Shown piece after piece: positions 52,294 to 61,095 of a stretch of DNA of 64,000 nucleotides (positions are counted from its first letter, which is position 1; each line of letters starts with the position of its first letter). A model generated the notes under the pieces. That model was not told where the DNA came from. It saw only the letters and a program-made list of their open reading frames with translations, and did not search any database. The DNA lies in assembly GCA_900467685.1 (NCBI GenBank), contig UBQX01000003.1, positions 124,001 through 188,000 on the forward strand. The letters are read 5' to 3'. This DNA is from Hyphomicrobiales bacterium (lineage in GTDB: Bacteria > Pseudomonadota > Alphaproteobacteria > Rhizobiales > Rhizobiaceae). A program made the position numbers and the translations under genes.

Positions 52294-52581
52294 ATGATCG
52301 TTTCGGTGAATGGTGACTTTGCTGAGGGCGTTGCAAAGGGCAGGTTGCCGAAAGGCTTTCCGCCTGACCTTTTCCGCGTTGCCCAGCGCAAGTTCGCACT
52401 GCTTCAGTTCGCGCGGGTTCTTGAAGACCTGCGTTCCCCGCCGGGGAACCGTCTGGAGAAGCTGAAGGGAAACCGGGCTGGCCAGTGGTCGATCCGGATC
52501 AACGATCAATGGCGGATTTGTTTGGTCTGGACTGATGCGGGACCGGCTCAGGTCGAGATAGTGGACTATCACAGAGGTTAG
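52294..52581 (+). CDS. higB: HigB-type toxin
   Basis: A 95-residue RelE-fold toxin of the HigB class (MIVSVNGDFAEGVAKGRLPK; LLQFARVLEDLRSPPGNRLE; GQWSIRINDQWRICLVWTD, then VEIVDYHRG). The order toxin-antitoxin is the one used by HigBA. It should cut mRNA on the ribosome. It lies inside the cob gene order between cobW and cobN. Confidence 0.92.
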   Translation: MIVSVNGDFAEGVAKGRLPKGFPPDLFRVAQRKFALLQFARVLEDLRSPPGNRLEKLKGNRAGQWSIRINDQWRICLVWTDAGPAQVEIVDYHRG

Positions 52582-52586
52582 GTGCA

Positions 52587-52898
52587 ATGACGAAGGTTCT
52601 GGACGATCTCAATCTGCCTGCGATCCACCCCGGAGAGATCCTTCGGGAGGAATATTTGCTGCCGTTGAATATGAGTGCCGGGGCGTTGGCCCGCCGCCTG
52701 CAGGTGCCGCGTACGCGCATCGAACGGATTGTTGCAGAGGAATCAGGGGTCACGACCGATACGGCCCTGCGCCTCGCGCGCTTCTTCCGCACCACGCCCG
52801 ATTTCTGGATGAACATGCAGGTCGGTTACGAGCTTGCCGTGGCGCGTGCCGAAAAGGCAGATGTCATTGCCGCCATTGAACCGCTCGAAGCGGCCTGA
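52587..52898 (+). CDS. higA: HigA-type antitoxin (HTH, XRE family)
   Basis: A 103-residue antitoxin with the HigA core (IHPGEILREEYLLPLNMSAG; RLQVPRTRIERIVAEES; RLARFFRTTPDFWMNMQVG). The helix-turn-helix binds its own promoter, probably the palindrome at 52264. It ends 10 bases before cobN, so readthrough from its promoter could transcribe the chelatase gene. Confidence 0.93.
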   Translation: MTKVLDDLNLPAIHPGEILREEYLLPLNMSAGALARRLQVPRTRIERIVAEESGVTTDTALRLARFFRTTPDFWMNMQVGYELAVARAEKADVIAAIEPLEAA

Positions 52899-52908
52899 TT
52901 GAGCCGAA

Positions 52909-55900
52909 ATGCATCTTCTTCTCGCACAAAAGGGTTCCATTGCCGATGGCGGCGAGGCGGTTGATCTCGGGCAATCGCCCGGGGATATCCTGTTTCTGTC
53001 GGCGGCGGATACCGAGCTTGCGGCAGTGGCTGCGGCGGCCGAGGGTTGGGTCGGGCCGTCTCTGAGGCTGGCGAGCCTGATGAGCCTCAAACATCCGATG
53101 TCGGTCGACACCTATGTCGAGCGGACGCTAAGACACGCGAAGCTCGTTGTCGTCCGGGCGCTCGGCGGGGCGGGGTATTTTCAATATCTGCTGGAAGCTT
53201 TTCATGCGGCGGCGCTACGCTCCGGCGCGTTGATTGCCGCGGTTCCGGGCGACGATCGGCCGGACCCGGCTCTTGTGGGTTATTCCAACATTTCGCGCGG
53301 CGATTACGAGGCGCTGCATTCCTATCTCGTTGAGGGTGGCGAGGGGAATGCGCGCGGGTTTCTCGATTATTGCGCCTCGATGCTTGCCGACGCCGACCGA
53401 CCGGCACCCGCGACGCCGCTTCTGAAGGCGGGGATTTGGTGGCCGGGGCAGGGTGTAGTCGGGCTGGAGGCGTGGCATTCACTCTCCCCCCTTGATGGGG
53501 AGATGTCCCGGCAGGGACAGAGGTGGGTATCGTCCCGCTCTGCCGTTGGACACCCCTCTCTGTCGGCTTCGCCGACATCTCTCCCTCAAGGGGGGAGATT
53601 GTACGAAGCCCGCGGCACTGTTGCGATCTGCTTCTACCGCGCGCTGGTGCAATCCGGCGAGACCGCTCCTGTTGCAGCGGTGGTTGAGGCGCTGACGGCC
53701 CGCGGTCTCAAGGCGCTGCCGATCTTCGTGTCGGGCCTCAAGGACCCCGTCAGCCAGGAGACGGTGCGGCATGTCTTTGCCGACGCAAAACCCGATGTCG
53801 TGATCAATGCGACCGGCTTTGCCGTTTCGCCGCCGGGGGCAGAGTATCGGCCCGGCGTGCTGGACGAGGGCGGGGCGGTGGTGTTGCAGGCGGTGTTTTC
53901 GTCTTCCTCCAAGGAGGCCTGGGAGGCCTCCCCGCAAGGGCTCTCGGCGCGCGATCTGGCGATGCATGTGTCGCTCACTGAGACAGACGGTCGGGTGATG
54001 ACGCGGGCGGTGTCCTTCAAAGCGGCGGCGCGGTTTGATGAGCGGGTTCAGGCCAATATCGTGTCGCATGTGCCGGAGCCTGGGCGCGTTGGCTTCGTGG
54101 CCGACCTCGCGGCTAACTGGGTGCGGCTGCGGTCCAAGACGGCGGCGGAGCGGCGGGTGGCCATCGTGCTTGCCAACTACCCGAACCGCGATGGGCGGCT
54201 CGGCAATGGCGTCGGGCTCGATACGCCGGCGGGCACGGTTGAGGTGCTGAAGGCGATGGCGGCGGCGGGTTATCCGACGGCTGACCTGCCTGCCAATGGC
54301 GATGCGCTCATGGATTTCCTGATGGCCGGGCCGACCAATGCCGGCAATGATGGACGCGAAATCCGCGAGACGCTTTCCTTGAGTCAGTACAAGGCGTTCT
54401 TCGCGAAGCTTCCCAAAACGATTCAAGAGGCGGTGACGGCAAAATGGGGTGCACCGGAGCGAGACCCCTACGTCGTCCGCGATGTCTTCGCGCTGCCGCT
54501 GTCCCGCCTCGGTGACGTGGCGATCGGCATTCAGCCGGCGCGGGGCTACAATATCGATCCGAAGGAGACCTATCACTCGCCGGACCTCGTGCCGCCGCAT
54601 GGCTATTTCGCCTTTTATGCGTGGCTGCGCGAAGAATTTGGGGCGGATGCAGTGGTCCATATGGGCAAGCATGGCAATCTTGAATGGCTGCCCGGCAAGG
54701 CGCTGGCACTATCCGAGACCTGTTATCCCGAAGCGGTGTTCGGACCGCTGCCGCAGCTCTACCCCTTCATCGTCAACGATCCGGGCGAGGGCACACAGGC
54801 CAAGCGCCGCACCTCCGCCGTCATCATCGACCACCTGACGCCGCCTTTGACACGGGCCGAAAGCTATGGGCCGCTGAAGGACCTCGAAGCGCTGGTGGAT
54901 GAATACTATCAGGCTGCAGATGGCGATCCGCGGCGGCTGACGGTGCTTAGGAAGAAAATCCTCGATCTCGTTACCGATCTGGGGCTCGACCACGATGCCG
55001 GCATCGCCAAGGCTGACGATGCGGATGCGGCGCTCACCAAGCTCGACGCCTGGCTCTGCGATCTGAAGGAAATGCAGATCCGCGACGGCCTGCATGTCTT
55101 CGGCGTGGCGCCGGAAGGGCGGTTGCTGACCGATCTTTGCGTGGCGTTGGCGCGGGTGCCGCGCGGGCTGGGCGAGGGCGGAAATGCCAGCTTGCAGCGC
55201 GCGATTGCCGCGGATGCTCTCTCACTCTCCCCCCTTGAGGGGGAGATGTCGGCGAAGCCGACAGAGGGGGGTATCTCCCGGCCGAACGGCGGGGCACCCC
55301 CCTCTGTCCCTGACGGGACATCTCCCCCTCAAGGGGGGAGAGTGACGGCCAGCGTTTTCGATCCCCTCGATTGCGTGATGTCCGACCTGTGGGCCGGTCC
55401 TAAGCCCGCGATCCTCGCGGATCTTTCATCCGACCCCTGGCGCACCAACGGTGACACCGTCGAGCGCATCGAGCTTCTCGCCGCGCAATTCGTGTCGGGC
55501 GAGGCGGCTTGCCCCGAGCACTGGACGGCCACGCTCGCGGTTCTCAGCGAGATCGAAACCCGCCTCAAGCCTTCCGTCATCGCATGCGGCCCGGCCGAAA
55601 TCCGTGGCCTGCTGACCGGCCTCGATGGCCGCTTCGTCGCCCCCGGTCCCTCCGGCGCTCCGACGCGGGGGCGGCCGGATGTGCTGGCGACGGGGCGGAA
55701 TTTCTACTCCGTGGACAGCCGCGCGGTCCCGACGCAAACGGCCTGGGAGCTGGGGCGGAAGTCAGCGGAGCTGCTGGTGACGCGTTATGTGCAGGATCAT
55801 GGCGACTGGCCGAAGAGTTTCGCGCTGACCGCCTGGGGCACGTCGAACATGCGCACCGGCGGCGACGACATCGCGCAAGCGCTGGCGTTGATCGGCGTGA

Positions 55901-56877
55901 AGCCGGTCTGGGATGCGGCGTCGCTGCGGGTCACCGGGTACGAGATCATCCCGATCGCGCAACTGGGGAGGCCGCGCGTCGATGTGACGTTACGCATTTC
56001 CGGCTTTTTCCGCGATGCGTTTCCCGAGCAGATCGCGCTGTTCGACAAGGCGGTGCGGGCCGTGGGGGCGCTGGATGAGGATGAGACCGACAATCCCATC
56101 GCGGCGCGGATGCGCGGCGAGGTGGCCGCGCTCATGGCTTCCGGTCAGAGCGAGGCCGAGGCGGCGCGCAAGGCGGGTTTCCGCGTCTTCGGTTCCAAGC
56201 CCGGAGCTTACGGGGCCGGTCTTCAGGCGCTGATAGACGAAAAAGGTTGGGACCGGCGCAGCGATCTGGCGGAAAGCTATCTGGTCTGGGGCTCTTATGC
56301 TTACGGCGCAGGCGAGGAGGGCTCTGCGGAGCGGTCGCTGTTCGAGACCCGGCTTTCGAGCGTCGAGGCGGTCATCCAGAACCAGGATAATCGCGAGCAC
56401 GACCTGCTCGATTCCGACGATTACTACCAGTTCGAGGGTGGTATGTCGGCGGCGGTCGAGCATCTGAAGGGAAGCCAGCCGCCGATCTACCACAACGACC
56501 ATTCACGGCCGGAAAAGCCGGTGATCCGCTCGCTTGAGGAAGAGATTTCGCGCGTCGTGCGCGGCCGCGTCGTCAACCCGAAATGGATCGCCGGCGTGAT
56601 GCGCCACGGTTACAAGGGTGCGTTCGAGATCACCGCGACGGTGGACTACATGTTCGCCTTTTCGGCGACCACGGGCGCGGTCAAGAGCCACCATTTCGAG
56701 GCGGCCTATCAGGCCTTTATCGCGGACGAGGCCGTGCGCGACTTCATGGCTGAGAAGAATGCTCCGGCGCTAAAGGAATTGGCCGAGCGGTTCATCGAGG
56801 CGCTGGACCGGGGGCTCTGGGAGGCGAGGTCGAATTCGGCGCGGTTCGAGCTGGAGCGGTTGGTCGGTGGCGCGTGA
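52909..56877 (+). CDS. cobN: Cobaltochelatase subunit CobN
   Basis: A 1322-residue large subunit of the ATP-dependent cobaltochelatase that puts cobalt into hydrogenobyrinic acid a,c-diamide with CobS and CobT. Conserved stretches include GNGVGLDTPAGTVEVL, VHMGKHGNLEWLPGK, YPFIVNDPGEGTQAKRR, AWGTSNMRTGGDDIAQAL and EHDLLDSDDYYQFEGGM. It is slightly longer than usual because two palindromic repeats are translated within it, at about residues 191-231 and 772-812. cobS and cobT are not in the window. Confidence 0.96.
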   Translation: MHLLLAQKGSIADGGEAVDLGQSPGDILFLSAADTELAAVAAAAEGWVGPSLRLASLMSLKHPMSVDTYVERTLRHAKLVVVRALGGAGYFQYLLEAFHAAALRSGALIAAVPGDDRPDPALVGYSNISRGDYEALHSYLVEGGEGNARGFLDYCASMLADADRPAPATPLLKAGIWWPGQGVVGLEAWHSLSPLDGEMSRQGQRWVSSRSAVGHPSLSASPTSLPQGGRLYEARGTVAICFYRALVQSGETAPVAAVVEALTARGLKALPIFVSGLKDPVSQETVRHVFADAKPDVVINATGFAVSPPGAEYRPGVLDEGGAVVLQAVFSSSSKEAWEASPQGLSARDLAMHVSLTETDGRVMTRAVSFKAAARFDERVQANIVSHVPEPGRVGFVADLAANWVRLRSKTAAERRVAIVLANYPNRDGRLGNGVGLDTPAGTVEVLKAMAAAGYPTADLPANGDALMDFLMAGPTNAGNDGREIRETLSLSQYKAFFAKLPKTIQEAVTAKWGAPERDPYVVRDVFALPLSRLGDVAIGIQPARGYNIDPKETYHSPDLVPPHGYFAFYAWLREEFGADAVVHMGKHGNLEWLPGKALALSETCYPEAVFGPLPQLYPFIVNDPGEGTQAKRRTSAVIIDHLTPPLTRAESYGPLKDLEALVDEYYQAADGDPRRLTVLRKKILDLVTDLGLDHDAGIAKADDADAALTKLDAWLCDLKEMQIRDGLHVFGVAPEGRLLTDLCVALARVPRGLGEGGNASLQRAIAADALSLSPLEGEMSAKPTEGGISRPNGGAPPSVPDGTSPPQGGRVTASVFDPLDCVMSDLWAGPKPAILADLSSDPWRTNGDTVERIELLAAQFVSGEAACPEHWTATLAVLSEIETRLKPSVIACGPAEIRGLLTGLDGRFVAPGPSGAPTRGRPDVLATGRNFYSVDSRAVPTQTAWELGRKSAELLVTRYVQDHGDWPKSFALTAWGTSNMRTGGDDIAQALALIGVKPVWDAASLRVTGYEIIPIAQLGRPRVDVTLRISGFFRDAFPEQIALFDKAVRAVGALDEDETDNPIAARMRGEVAALMASGQSEAEAARKAGFRVFGSKPGAYGAGLQALIDEKGWDRRSDLAESYLVWGSYAYGAGEEGSAERSLFETRLSSVEAVIQNQDNREHDLLDSDDYYQFEGGMSAAVEHLKGSQPPIYHNDHSRPEKPVIRSLEEEISRVVRGRVVNPKWIAGVMRHGYKGAFEITATVDYMFAFSATTGAVKSHHFEAAYQAFIADEAVRDFMAEKNAPALKELAERFIEALDRGLWEARSNSARFELERLVGGA
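53482..53599 (+). repeat. Palindromic repeat element inside cobN, copy 1
   Basis: About 118 bases with inverted arms CTCTCCCCCCTTGATGGGGA ... and the complement near 53576-53599, with two or three mismatches. It is read through in frame, giving LSPLDGEMSRQGQRWVSSRS and related residues. This is the translated form of a rhizobial palindromic repeat also found at 55225 and 62991. Confidence 0.85.
55225..55342 (+). repeat. Palindromic repeat element inside cobN, copy 2
   Basis: 118 bases with perfect 26-base inverted arms (55225-55250 and 55317-55342, beginning CTCTCCCCCCTTGAGGGGGA). It is read in frame as LSPLEGEMSAKPTEGG and PSVPDGTSPPQGGRV. It is in a surface-exposed-looking, non-conserved region of CobN. 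Confidence 0.9.
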
Positions 56878-56879
56878 TG

Positions 56880-57254
56880 CTACTTGTTCGGGATGTAAAT
56901 CACATGCGGCAAGCCCTCAAAGTGCCGGTCGCAGGTGATGAGTTCAGCGTCGAATTCGAGCGCTGCGGCATAGACGATGGCATCGGCGGTCGCGAGTTTA
57001 ACATCTCGGTGTACCTCGGCTGCCATGAGCGCGCGATTGGTATCGAGAGGGGCTGGAATGCACTGGCTTGAGAAGGCGAGGAACTTACGCAGCGTTGCGG
57101 TGTCCGCTTCGCGGGCAATCCACTTGGCGAGCTCGAGCTCGATAATGGAGGGCATGACGATTTCTTGTGGTGCGGGGACTTCTGCCAGCAAACGATCGGC
57201 CGACGACCCATCGGCCAGGATTTCGATCCAGACGGAAGAATCGATGACACGCAT
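56880..57254 (-). CDS. vapC: VapC-type PIN-domain toxin
   Basis: A 124-residue PIN nuclease with the four acidic sites: D in MRVIDSSVW, E in SIIELELAKW, D in TADAIVYAAAL and D in LITCDRHFEGL. It overlaps the antitoxin gene by one base. VapC cuts tRNA or rRNA. It faces the cob operon from the opposite strand, 2 bases after the cobN stop. Confidence 0.92.
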   Translation of the reverse strand: MRVIDSSVWIEILADGSSADRLLAEVPAPQEIVMPSIIELELAKWIAREADTATLRKFLAFSSQCIPAPLDTNRALMAAEVHRDVKLATADAIVYAAALEFDAELITCDRHFEGLPHVIYIPNK

Positions 57255-57466
57255 CAGACGCGGTCATTCCGGTCGCGGACGTTTCGCGTGTCCGCGTGAC
57301 GGGCAAGGCCGCGAAGTTCGGCGGCAGAGGGAACCGGCACGAGCACATAGCCGCCATCGCTCGGCACGAAGGCGAATTTCTGGCCCGGTTGCCAATCCTC
57401 TTTTTCCCGCACCGCCTTCGGCACGGAAATCTGGAACTTGGACGAGAGCGTAGCCGTATCGCTCAT
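57254..57466 (-). CDS. vapB: VapB-type (AbrB/SpoVT fold) antitoxin
   Basis: A 70-residue AbrB-fold antitoxin: TLSSKFQISVPKAVREKEDW and GQKFAFVPSDGGYVLVPV, then an acidic/basic C-terminus for toxin neutralisation. It is transcribed divergently from cobO with a 58-base shared region (57467-57524). Confidence 0.9.
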   Translation of the reverse strand: MSDTATLSSKFQISVPKAVREKEDWQPGQKFAFVPSDGGYVLVPVPSAAELRGLARHADTRNVRDRNDRV

Positions 57467-57524
57467 TTTACGTATCCCTATCGATCAAGAAATGTAAGAA
57501 TAACGCAAATCGAGGAGCAAGCCA

Positions 57525-58154
57525 ATGACCGAAGCCGAAGACACCGCCCCGAAGGACGATGCGCGTCACGCCGAGAAGATGGCGAAGAAGAAGGCCGCGC
57601 GCGACAAGATCATGGCGACGAAGACCGACGAGAAGGGCCTGATCGTCGTTCATACCGGCAAGGGCAAGGGCAAGTCGACGGCCGCCTTCGGCATGATCTT
57701 CCGGCATATCGCTCATGGCATGCCGTCTGCTGTCGTGCAGTTCATTAAGGGGGGCATGTCGACGGGCGAGCGGGACCTGATCCTCGCGCGCTTCTCGGAC
57801 ATCTGCGAATTCTACACGATGGGCGAGGGCTTTACCTGGGAAACGCAGGACCGCGCCCGCGATGTGGCGGCAGCCCAGGCCGCCTGGGCCAAGGCCAAGG
57901 AACTGATTGCCTCGGGTGAGAAGTCGATGGTGCTGCTCGACGAGATCAATATCGCGATCCGCTACGACTATATCGATATCAACGAGGTGGTCGAATTCCT
58001 GAAGGCTGAGAAGCCGCATATGACACATGTCGTGCTGACGGGGCGCAATGCGCATGAAGACTTGATCGAGATTGCGGATCTGGTGACGGAAATGGAGCTT
58101 TTGAAGCATCCGTTCCGCTCGGGGATCAAGGCGCAGAAGGGCGTGGAGTTCTGA
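57525..58154 (+). CDS. cobO: Cob(I)yrinic acid a,c-diamide adenosyltransferase
   Basis: A 209-residue CobO/BtuR. P-loop HTGKGKGKSTAAFGMIFR (about residues 44-61), FTWETQDRARD, LLDEINIAIRYDY and VVLTGRNAHEDLIE. It adds the 5'-deoxyadenosyl group. The N-terminus has a Lys-rich stretch usual in CobO. GAGGAG precedes the ATG; its TGA overlaps the next start. Confidence 0.97.
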   Translation: MTEAEDTAPKDDARHAEKMAKKKAARDKIMATKTDEKGLIVVHTGKGKGKSTAAFGMIFRHIAHGMPSAVVQFIKGGMSTGERDLILARFSDICEFYTMGEGFTWETQDRARDVAAAQAAWAKAKELIASGEKSMVLLDEINIAIRYDYIDINEVVEFLKAEKPHMTHVVLTGRNAHEDLIEIADLVTEMELLKHPFRSGIKAQKGVEF

Positions 58155-58579
58155 TGGCGCTGGGTTGGCAGGTCTGGGCGTTACTGTCCGCCGGCTTTGC
58201 TGCGCTGACGGCGATCTTTGCGAAGATCGGCGTCGAGGGCGTGAATTCCGATTTCGCGACGTTGATCCGGACCTGTGTGGTGATTGTCGTCCTGACTACC
58301 ATTGTCGGGGCCACGGGGCAGTTCCAGCCGCTGCGGGAGATTTCTGCGAAAACCTGGCTTTTTCTCGCGCTGTCCGGCCTCGGGACCGGCGCTTCCTGGC
58401 TCTGCTATTTTCGCGCGCTGAAGCTGGGCGATGCGGCCCGTGTCGCACCCGTCGACAAGCTGTCGATCGTGCTGGTCGCCGTTTTCGGCGTCGTGTTCTT
58501 GAGTGAACAGCTCAGCCTGCTGCACTGGCTGGCAATTGCCATGATGACTGCGGGCGCCGTCATGCTCGCGGTGCTTTGA
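58154..58579 (+). CDS. EamA-type half transporter (DMT superfamily)
   Basis: A 141-residue membrane protein with five predicted segments and a single EamA repeat (WALLSAGFAALTAIFAKIGV; SGLGTGASWLCYFRALKLGD; IVLVAVFGVVFLSEQLSLLH). Full DMT exporters have two such repeats, so this may dimerise. TGATG couples it to cobO. Its cargo is unknown; the operon place suggests a substrate related to cobalamin synthesis. Confidence 0.85.
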   Translation: MALGWQVWALLSAGFAALTAIFAKIGVEGVNSDFATLIRTCVVIVVLTTIVGATGQFQPLREISAKTWLFLALSGLGTGASWLCYFRALKLGDAARVAPVDKLSIVLVAVFGVVFLSEQLSLLHWLAIAMMTAGAVMLAVL

Positions 58580-58581
58580 TC

Positions 58582-59367
58582 CTACATCCCCAGCCATACG
58601 CGCACCGGATTTGCCGGATCCGCCAGCAGTTTCACCGCCAGCGCCACGCAGGTGATGACGAGGAGGGGGCGAATAATCTTCGCGCCGTTGCGCATCGCGA
58701 GCCGTGAGCCCGTCTGCGCGCCAAGGAACTGGCCGGCGGCCATGGTGAGGCCGACTTTCCAGAGAATGACGCCGGAAATGATGAAGACGATGAAGGCGCC
58801 GATATTGGAGGCGAAGTTCAGGAGCTTGGTATGCGCGGTCGCCTTCAGCATGCCGAAGCCGGCCATGGTGACGAAGGCCAGCATGAAAAAGGAACCCGTG
58901 CCGGGGCCGAACATGCCGTCATAAAAGCCGATCAGTGGCACGAATGTCAGGCCGAAGACGAAGGGGCGCATCCGGGCGTGGCGGTCGTCGTCGCCCATGT
59001 TGCGCTTAAGGCCGAAATAGAGCGCCACGGCGATCAGCAGCAGTGGCAGGAAAGCTTTGAGCGCGTCGCCTGGAATGTACGTCGTGATGATCGCACCGAC
59101 CATAGAACCAAGCGCCGACATGACTGCCATGGGCAACTGCTCTTTCAGCTTCACATGGCCCTTTGCGGCATAGGCAAGGGTGGCGGAGCCAGAGCCGAAC
59201 AACGACTGCAGCTTGTTGGTGCCCAGCGTTTCGAGCGGCGGAACTCCCGCGATGAGCAGCGCGGGAACGGTGATCAGTCCGCCCCCGCCGGCGATGGAAT
59301 CGATGAAGCCCGCCACGAAGGCGGCGAGGAACAGGAAGACGAGGAGATGAAGGGTGATTTCGAGCAC
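58582..59367 (-). CDS. TauE/SafE (TSUP) family membrane protein
   Basis: About 261 residues and eight membrane segments: FVAGFIDSIAGGGGLITVPA at the start, TLGTNKLQSLFGSGSATLAY, FYDGMFGPGTGSFFML in the second half. The family exports sulphite or organosulphonates, and some members move metals or other anions. The start is GTG 59367; it is divergent from cbiX. A longer frame is possible. Confidence 0.85.
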   Translation of the reverse strand: MLEITLHLLVFLFLAAFVAGFIDSIAGGGGLITVPALLIAGVPPLETLGTNKLQSLFGSGSATLAYAAKGHVKLKEQLPMAVMSALGSMVGAIITTYIPGDALKAFLPLLLIAVALYFGLKRNMGDDDRHARMRPFVFGLTFVPLIGFYDGMFGPGTGSFFMLAFVTMAGFGMLKATAHTKLLNFASNIGAFIVFIISGVILWKVGLTMAAGQFLGAQTGSRLAMRNGAKIIRPLLVITCVALAVKLLADPANPVRVWLGM

Positions 59368-59537
59368 GGGCAGGCTTTCTCGGAATGAGAGCCGAGATGT
59401 CGCACTGCCTGTCAAAAAAGGCAAATGTCATTTCGTCATCCTGACAATTCTGCGGGCAGGAAAGGGCGCTGGCGCAAACGCGCTTGCCGTGGGCGCAAAC
59501 CGGTTTGACCCCGGCGCACGCATCGGCTAACACCGAT

Positions 59538-59552
59538 CGTACAAAATGTACG
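59538..59552. promoter_or_regulatory. 15-bp palindrome in the TSUP-cbiX divergent region
   Basis: CGTACA-AAA-TGTACG is a perfect dyad midway between the two divergent genes (335-base gap). A further loose inverted pair TGTCA/TGACA (59426-59446) lies nearer the TSUP gene. A metal or redox regulator site is possible. Confidence 0.45.
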
Positions 59553-59661
59553 GCGGCGTCCCTTGTGGGACTGAAGCGAGTTCGGTGCGGCTGACCCAAA
59601 TCGGGGGCTTGGATCCGGGGCTGTCGGGGAGGTGGGGCGTTGCCAAGTGCGATTGCTCGCG

Positions 59662-59692
59662 CCGTTTCGTGCATTGGGATAACGCGAAACGG
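59662..59692 (+). promoter_or_regulatory. Leader hairpin overlapping the cbiX Shine-Dalgarno
   Basis: CCGTTTCG (59662-59669) pairs with CGAAACGG (59685-59692); the 3' arm joins the cbiX ribosome site GGGAG (59691-59695). A GTCCC-TTGT-GGGAC hairpin lies further upstream (59558-59571). The leader has no B12 box, so it is not a cobalamin riboswitch. Confidence 0.4.
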
Positions 59693-59702
59693 GAGACTGT
59701 CA

Positions 59703-61093
59703 TGCTTCAGCACACGGAAAAGCTCGGAATCATGGTCTGCGGCCATGGCAGCCGAAACCAGAATGCCGCGCGCGAATTCTCCGTCATCGCCGAGGAACTG
59801 CGCAAGCGCTATCCCGATCTGCCGGTCGAATACGGCTATCTCGAATTCTGCAATCCGGTTCTTTCGCATGGTCTGGACAAGCTGCGCGACGCCGGCGTGA
59901 CGCGCATTCTGGCCGTTCCGGGGATGCTCTTTGCTGCGGGGCACGCCAAGAACGACATTCCTTCCGTGCTCAACACCTGGGCGGCGCAAAATCCGGGCGT
60001 GACGGTCAATTATGGCCGCGAGCTCGGCATCGATCTCAAGATGATCCGCGCCGCCGGTGATCGCATCAAGGAAGCCGTTGATGCCGCGAACCGCGAGCAT
60101 GGCGAGATGTCGCTGCATGAGACGATGCTGGTGGTCGTCGGGCGCGGGGCATCCGATCCGGATGCCAATTCCAACGTCGCCAAGGTCATGCGGATGCTCT
60201 GGGAAGGCATGGGCTTCGGCTGGGGCGAGACGGCCTATTCGGGCGTGACCTTCCCGCTGGTCGAGCCGGCGCTGGAGCATGTGTCGCGGCTTGGCTACAA
60301 GCGCATCATCGTCTTCCCGTATTTCCTCTTCACCGGCGTTCTGGTGAAGCGCATCTACTCCTCGACCGACGAGGTGGCGGCGCGTCATCCCGAAATCCAG
60401 TTCGTCAAGGCGCCTTATCTCAACGACCACCCGCTTGTGCTCGACGCCTTCCAGGACCGCGTGACCGAAATCCTCGAAGGTCAGGCGCTGATGAACTGCC
60501 AGATGTGCAAGTATCGCGAACAGGTGCTGGGCTTCGAGGCCTCCGTCGGCCAGCCGCAGGAGAGCCACCACCATCATGTCGAGGGCATTGGCGGTGGTCT
60601 CGAAAATTGTCCCTGCAACGGCGATTGCGACGCCTCGTGCCGCGAAGAAGAGTTCTGCCGCAAGCATGGCCTGCCGTGGACGCCGGTGCACAGCCATGCC
60701 AGCCCCGCACCGCTGGAACCCGCCTTTGACTATGCACCGTCCATCACGCTCGGCGGCAAATATGCAAAGCTCGAGCATGTCGTGGCGGAGAAGCTGGACG
60801 AGGCGGATTACGAGCGGACGGGACATGTTCATGGCCCGGATTGCGGGTGCGGGCACGATCATTCGCATGATCATCATGGCCACGACCATCACGATCATGA
60901 CCATCATCACGGACATGATCACGACCATCACGCGCCTGACCATGACCACGGTCATTCGCACGATCACTCTCATGATCACGGGCATCATCACCACGAACAT
61001 GGCCACGGCCATGCGCACGACCATGATCACCACCACGCGCCTTATCCCCATGCCGATCATCCTCTGGGGCCGAAGAGCCTGAAGAAGGGATGA
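59703..61093 (+). CDS. cbiX: CbiX-type cobaltochelatase with long His-rich tail
   Basis: A 463-residue protein. The CbiX chelatase domain has the catalytic HGSRNQ (residues about 15-20) and the second-half metal His in GMLFAAGHAKNDIP. Later there are CQMCKYR (about residue 267) and CPCNGDCDASCREEEFCRKH, Cys-rich segments that may hold an Fe-S cluster. The last 100 residues are very His/Asp-rich (HDHSHDHHGHDHHDHDHH), a metal-binding tail. CbiX inserts cobalt early into sirohydrochlorin, or may act as a cobalt carrier here. The start 59703 has GGGAG upstream; the longer in-frame start at 59546 adds unconserved sequence. Confidence 0.88.
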
Positions 61094-61095
61094 GG

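Noticed and set aside
59460-59702. Second cobalamin riboswitch ahead of cbiX
   Set aside because: No GGGAA block, no GCCACTG and no B12 box; only unrelated hairpins are present.
59006-61060. A 684-residue minus-strand frame opposite cbiX
   Set aside because: Its long open run mirrors the His/Asp-rich repeat codons of CbiX; the translated sequence is a low-complexity Met/Val/Arg pattern.
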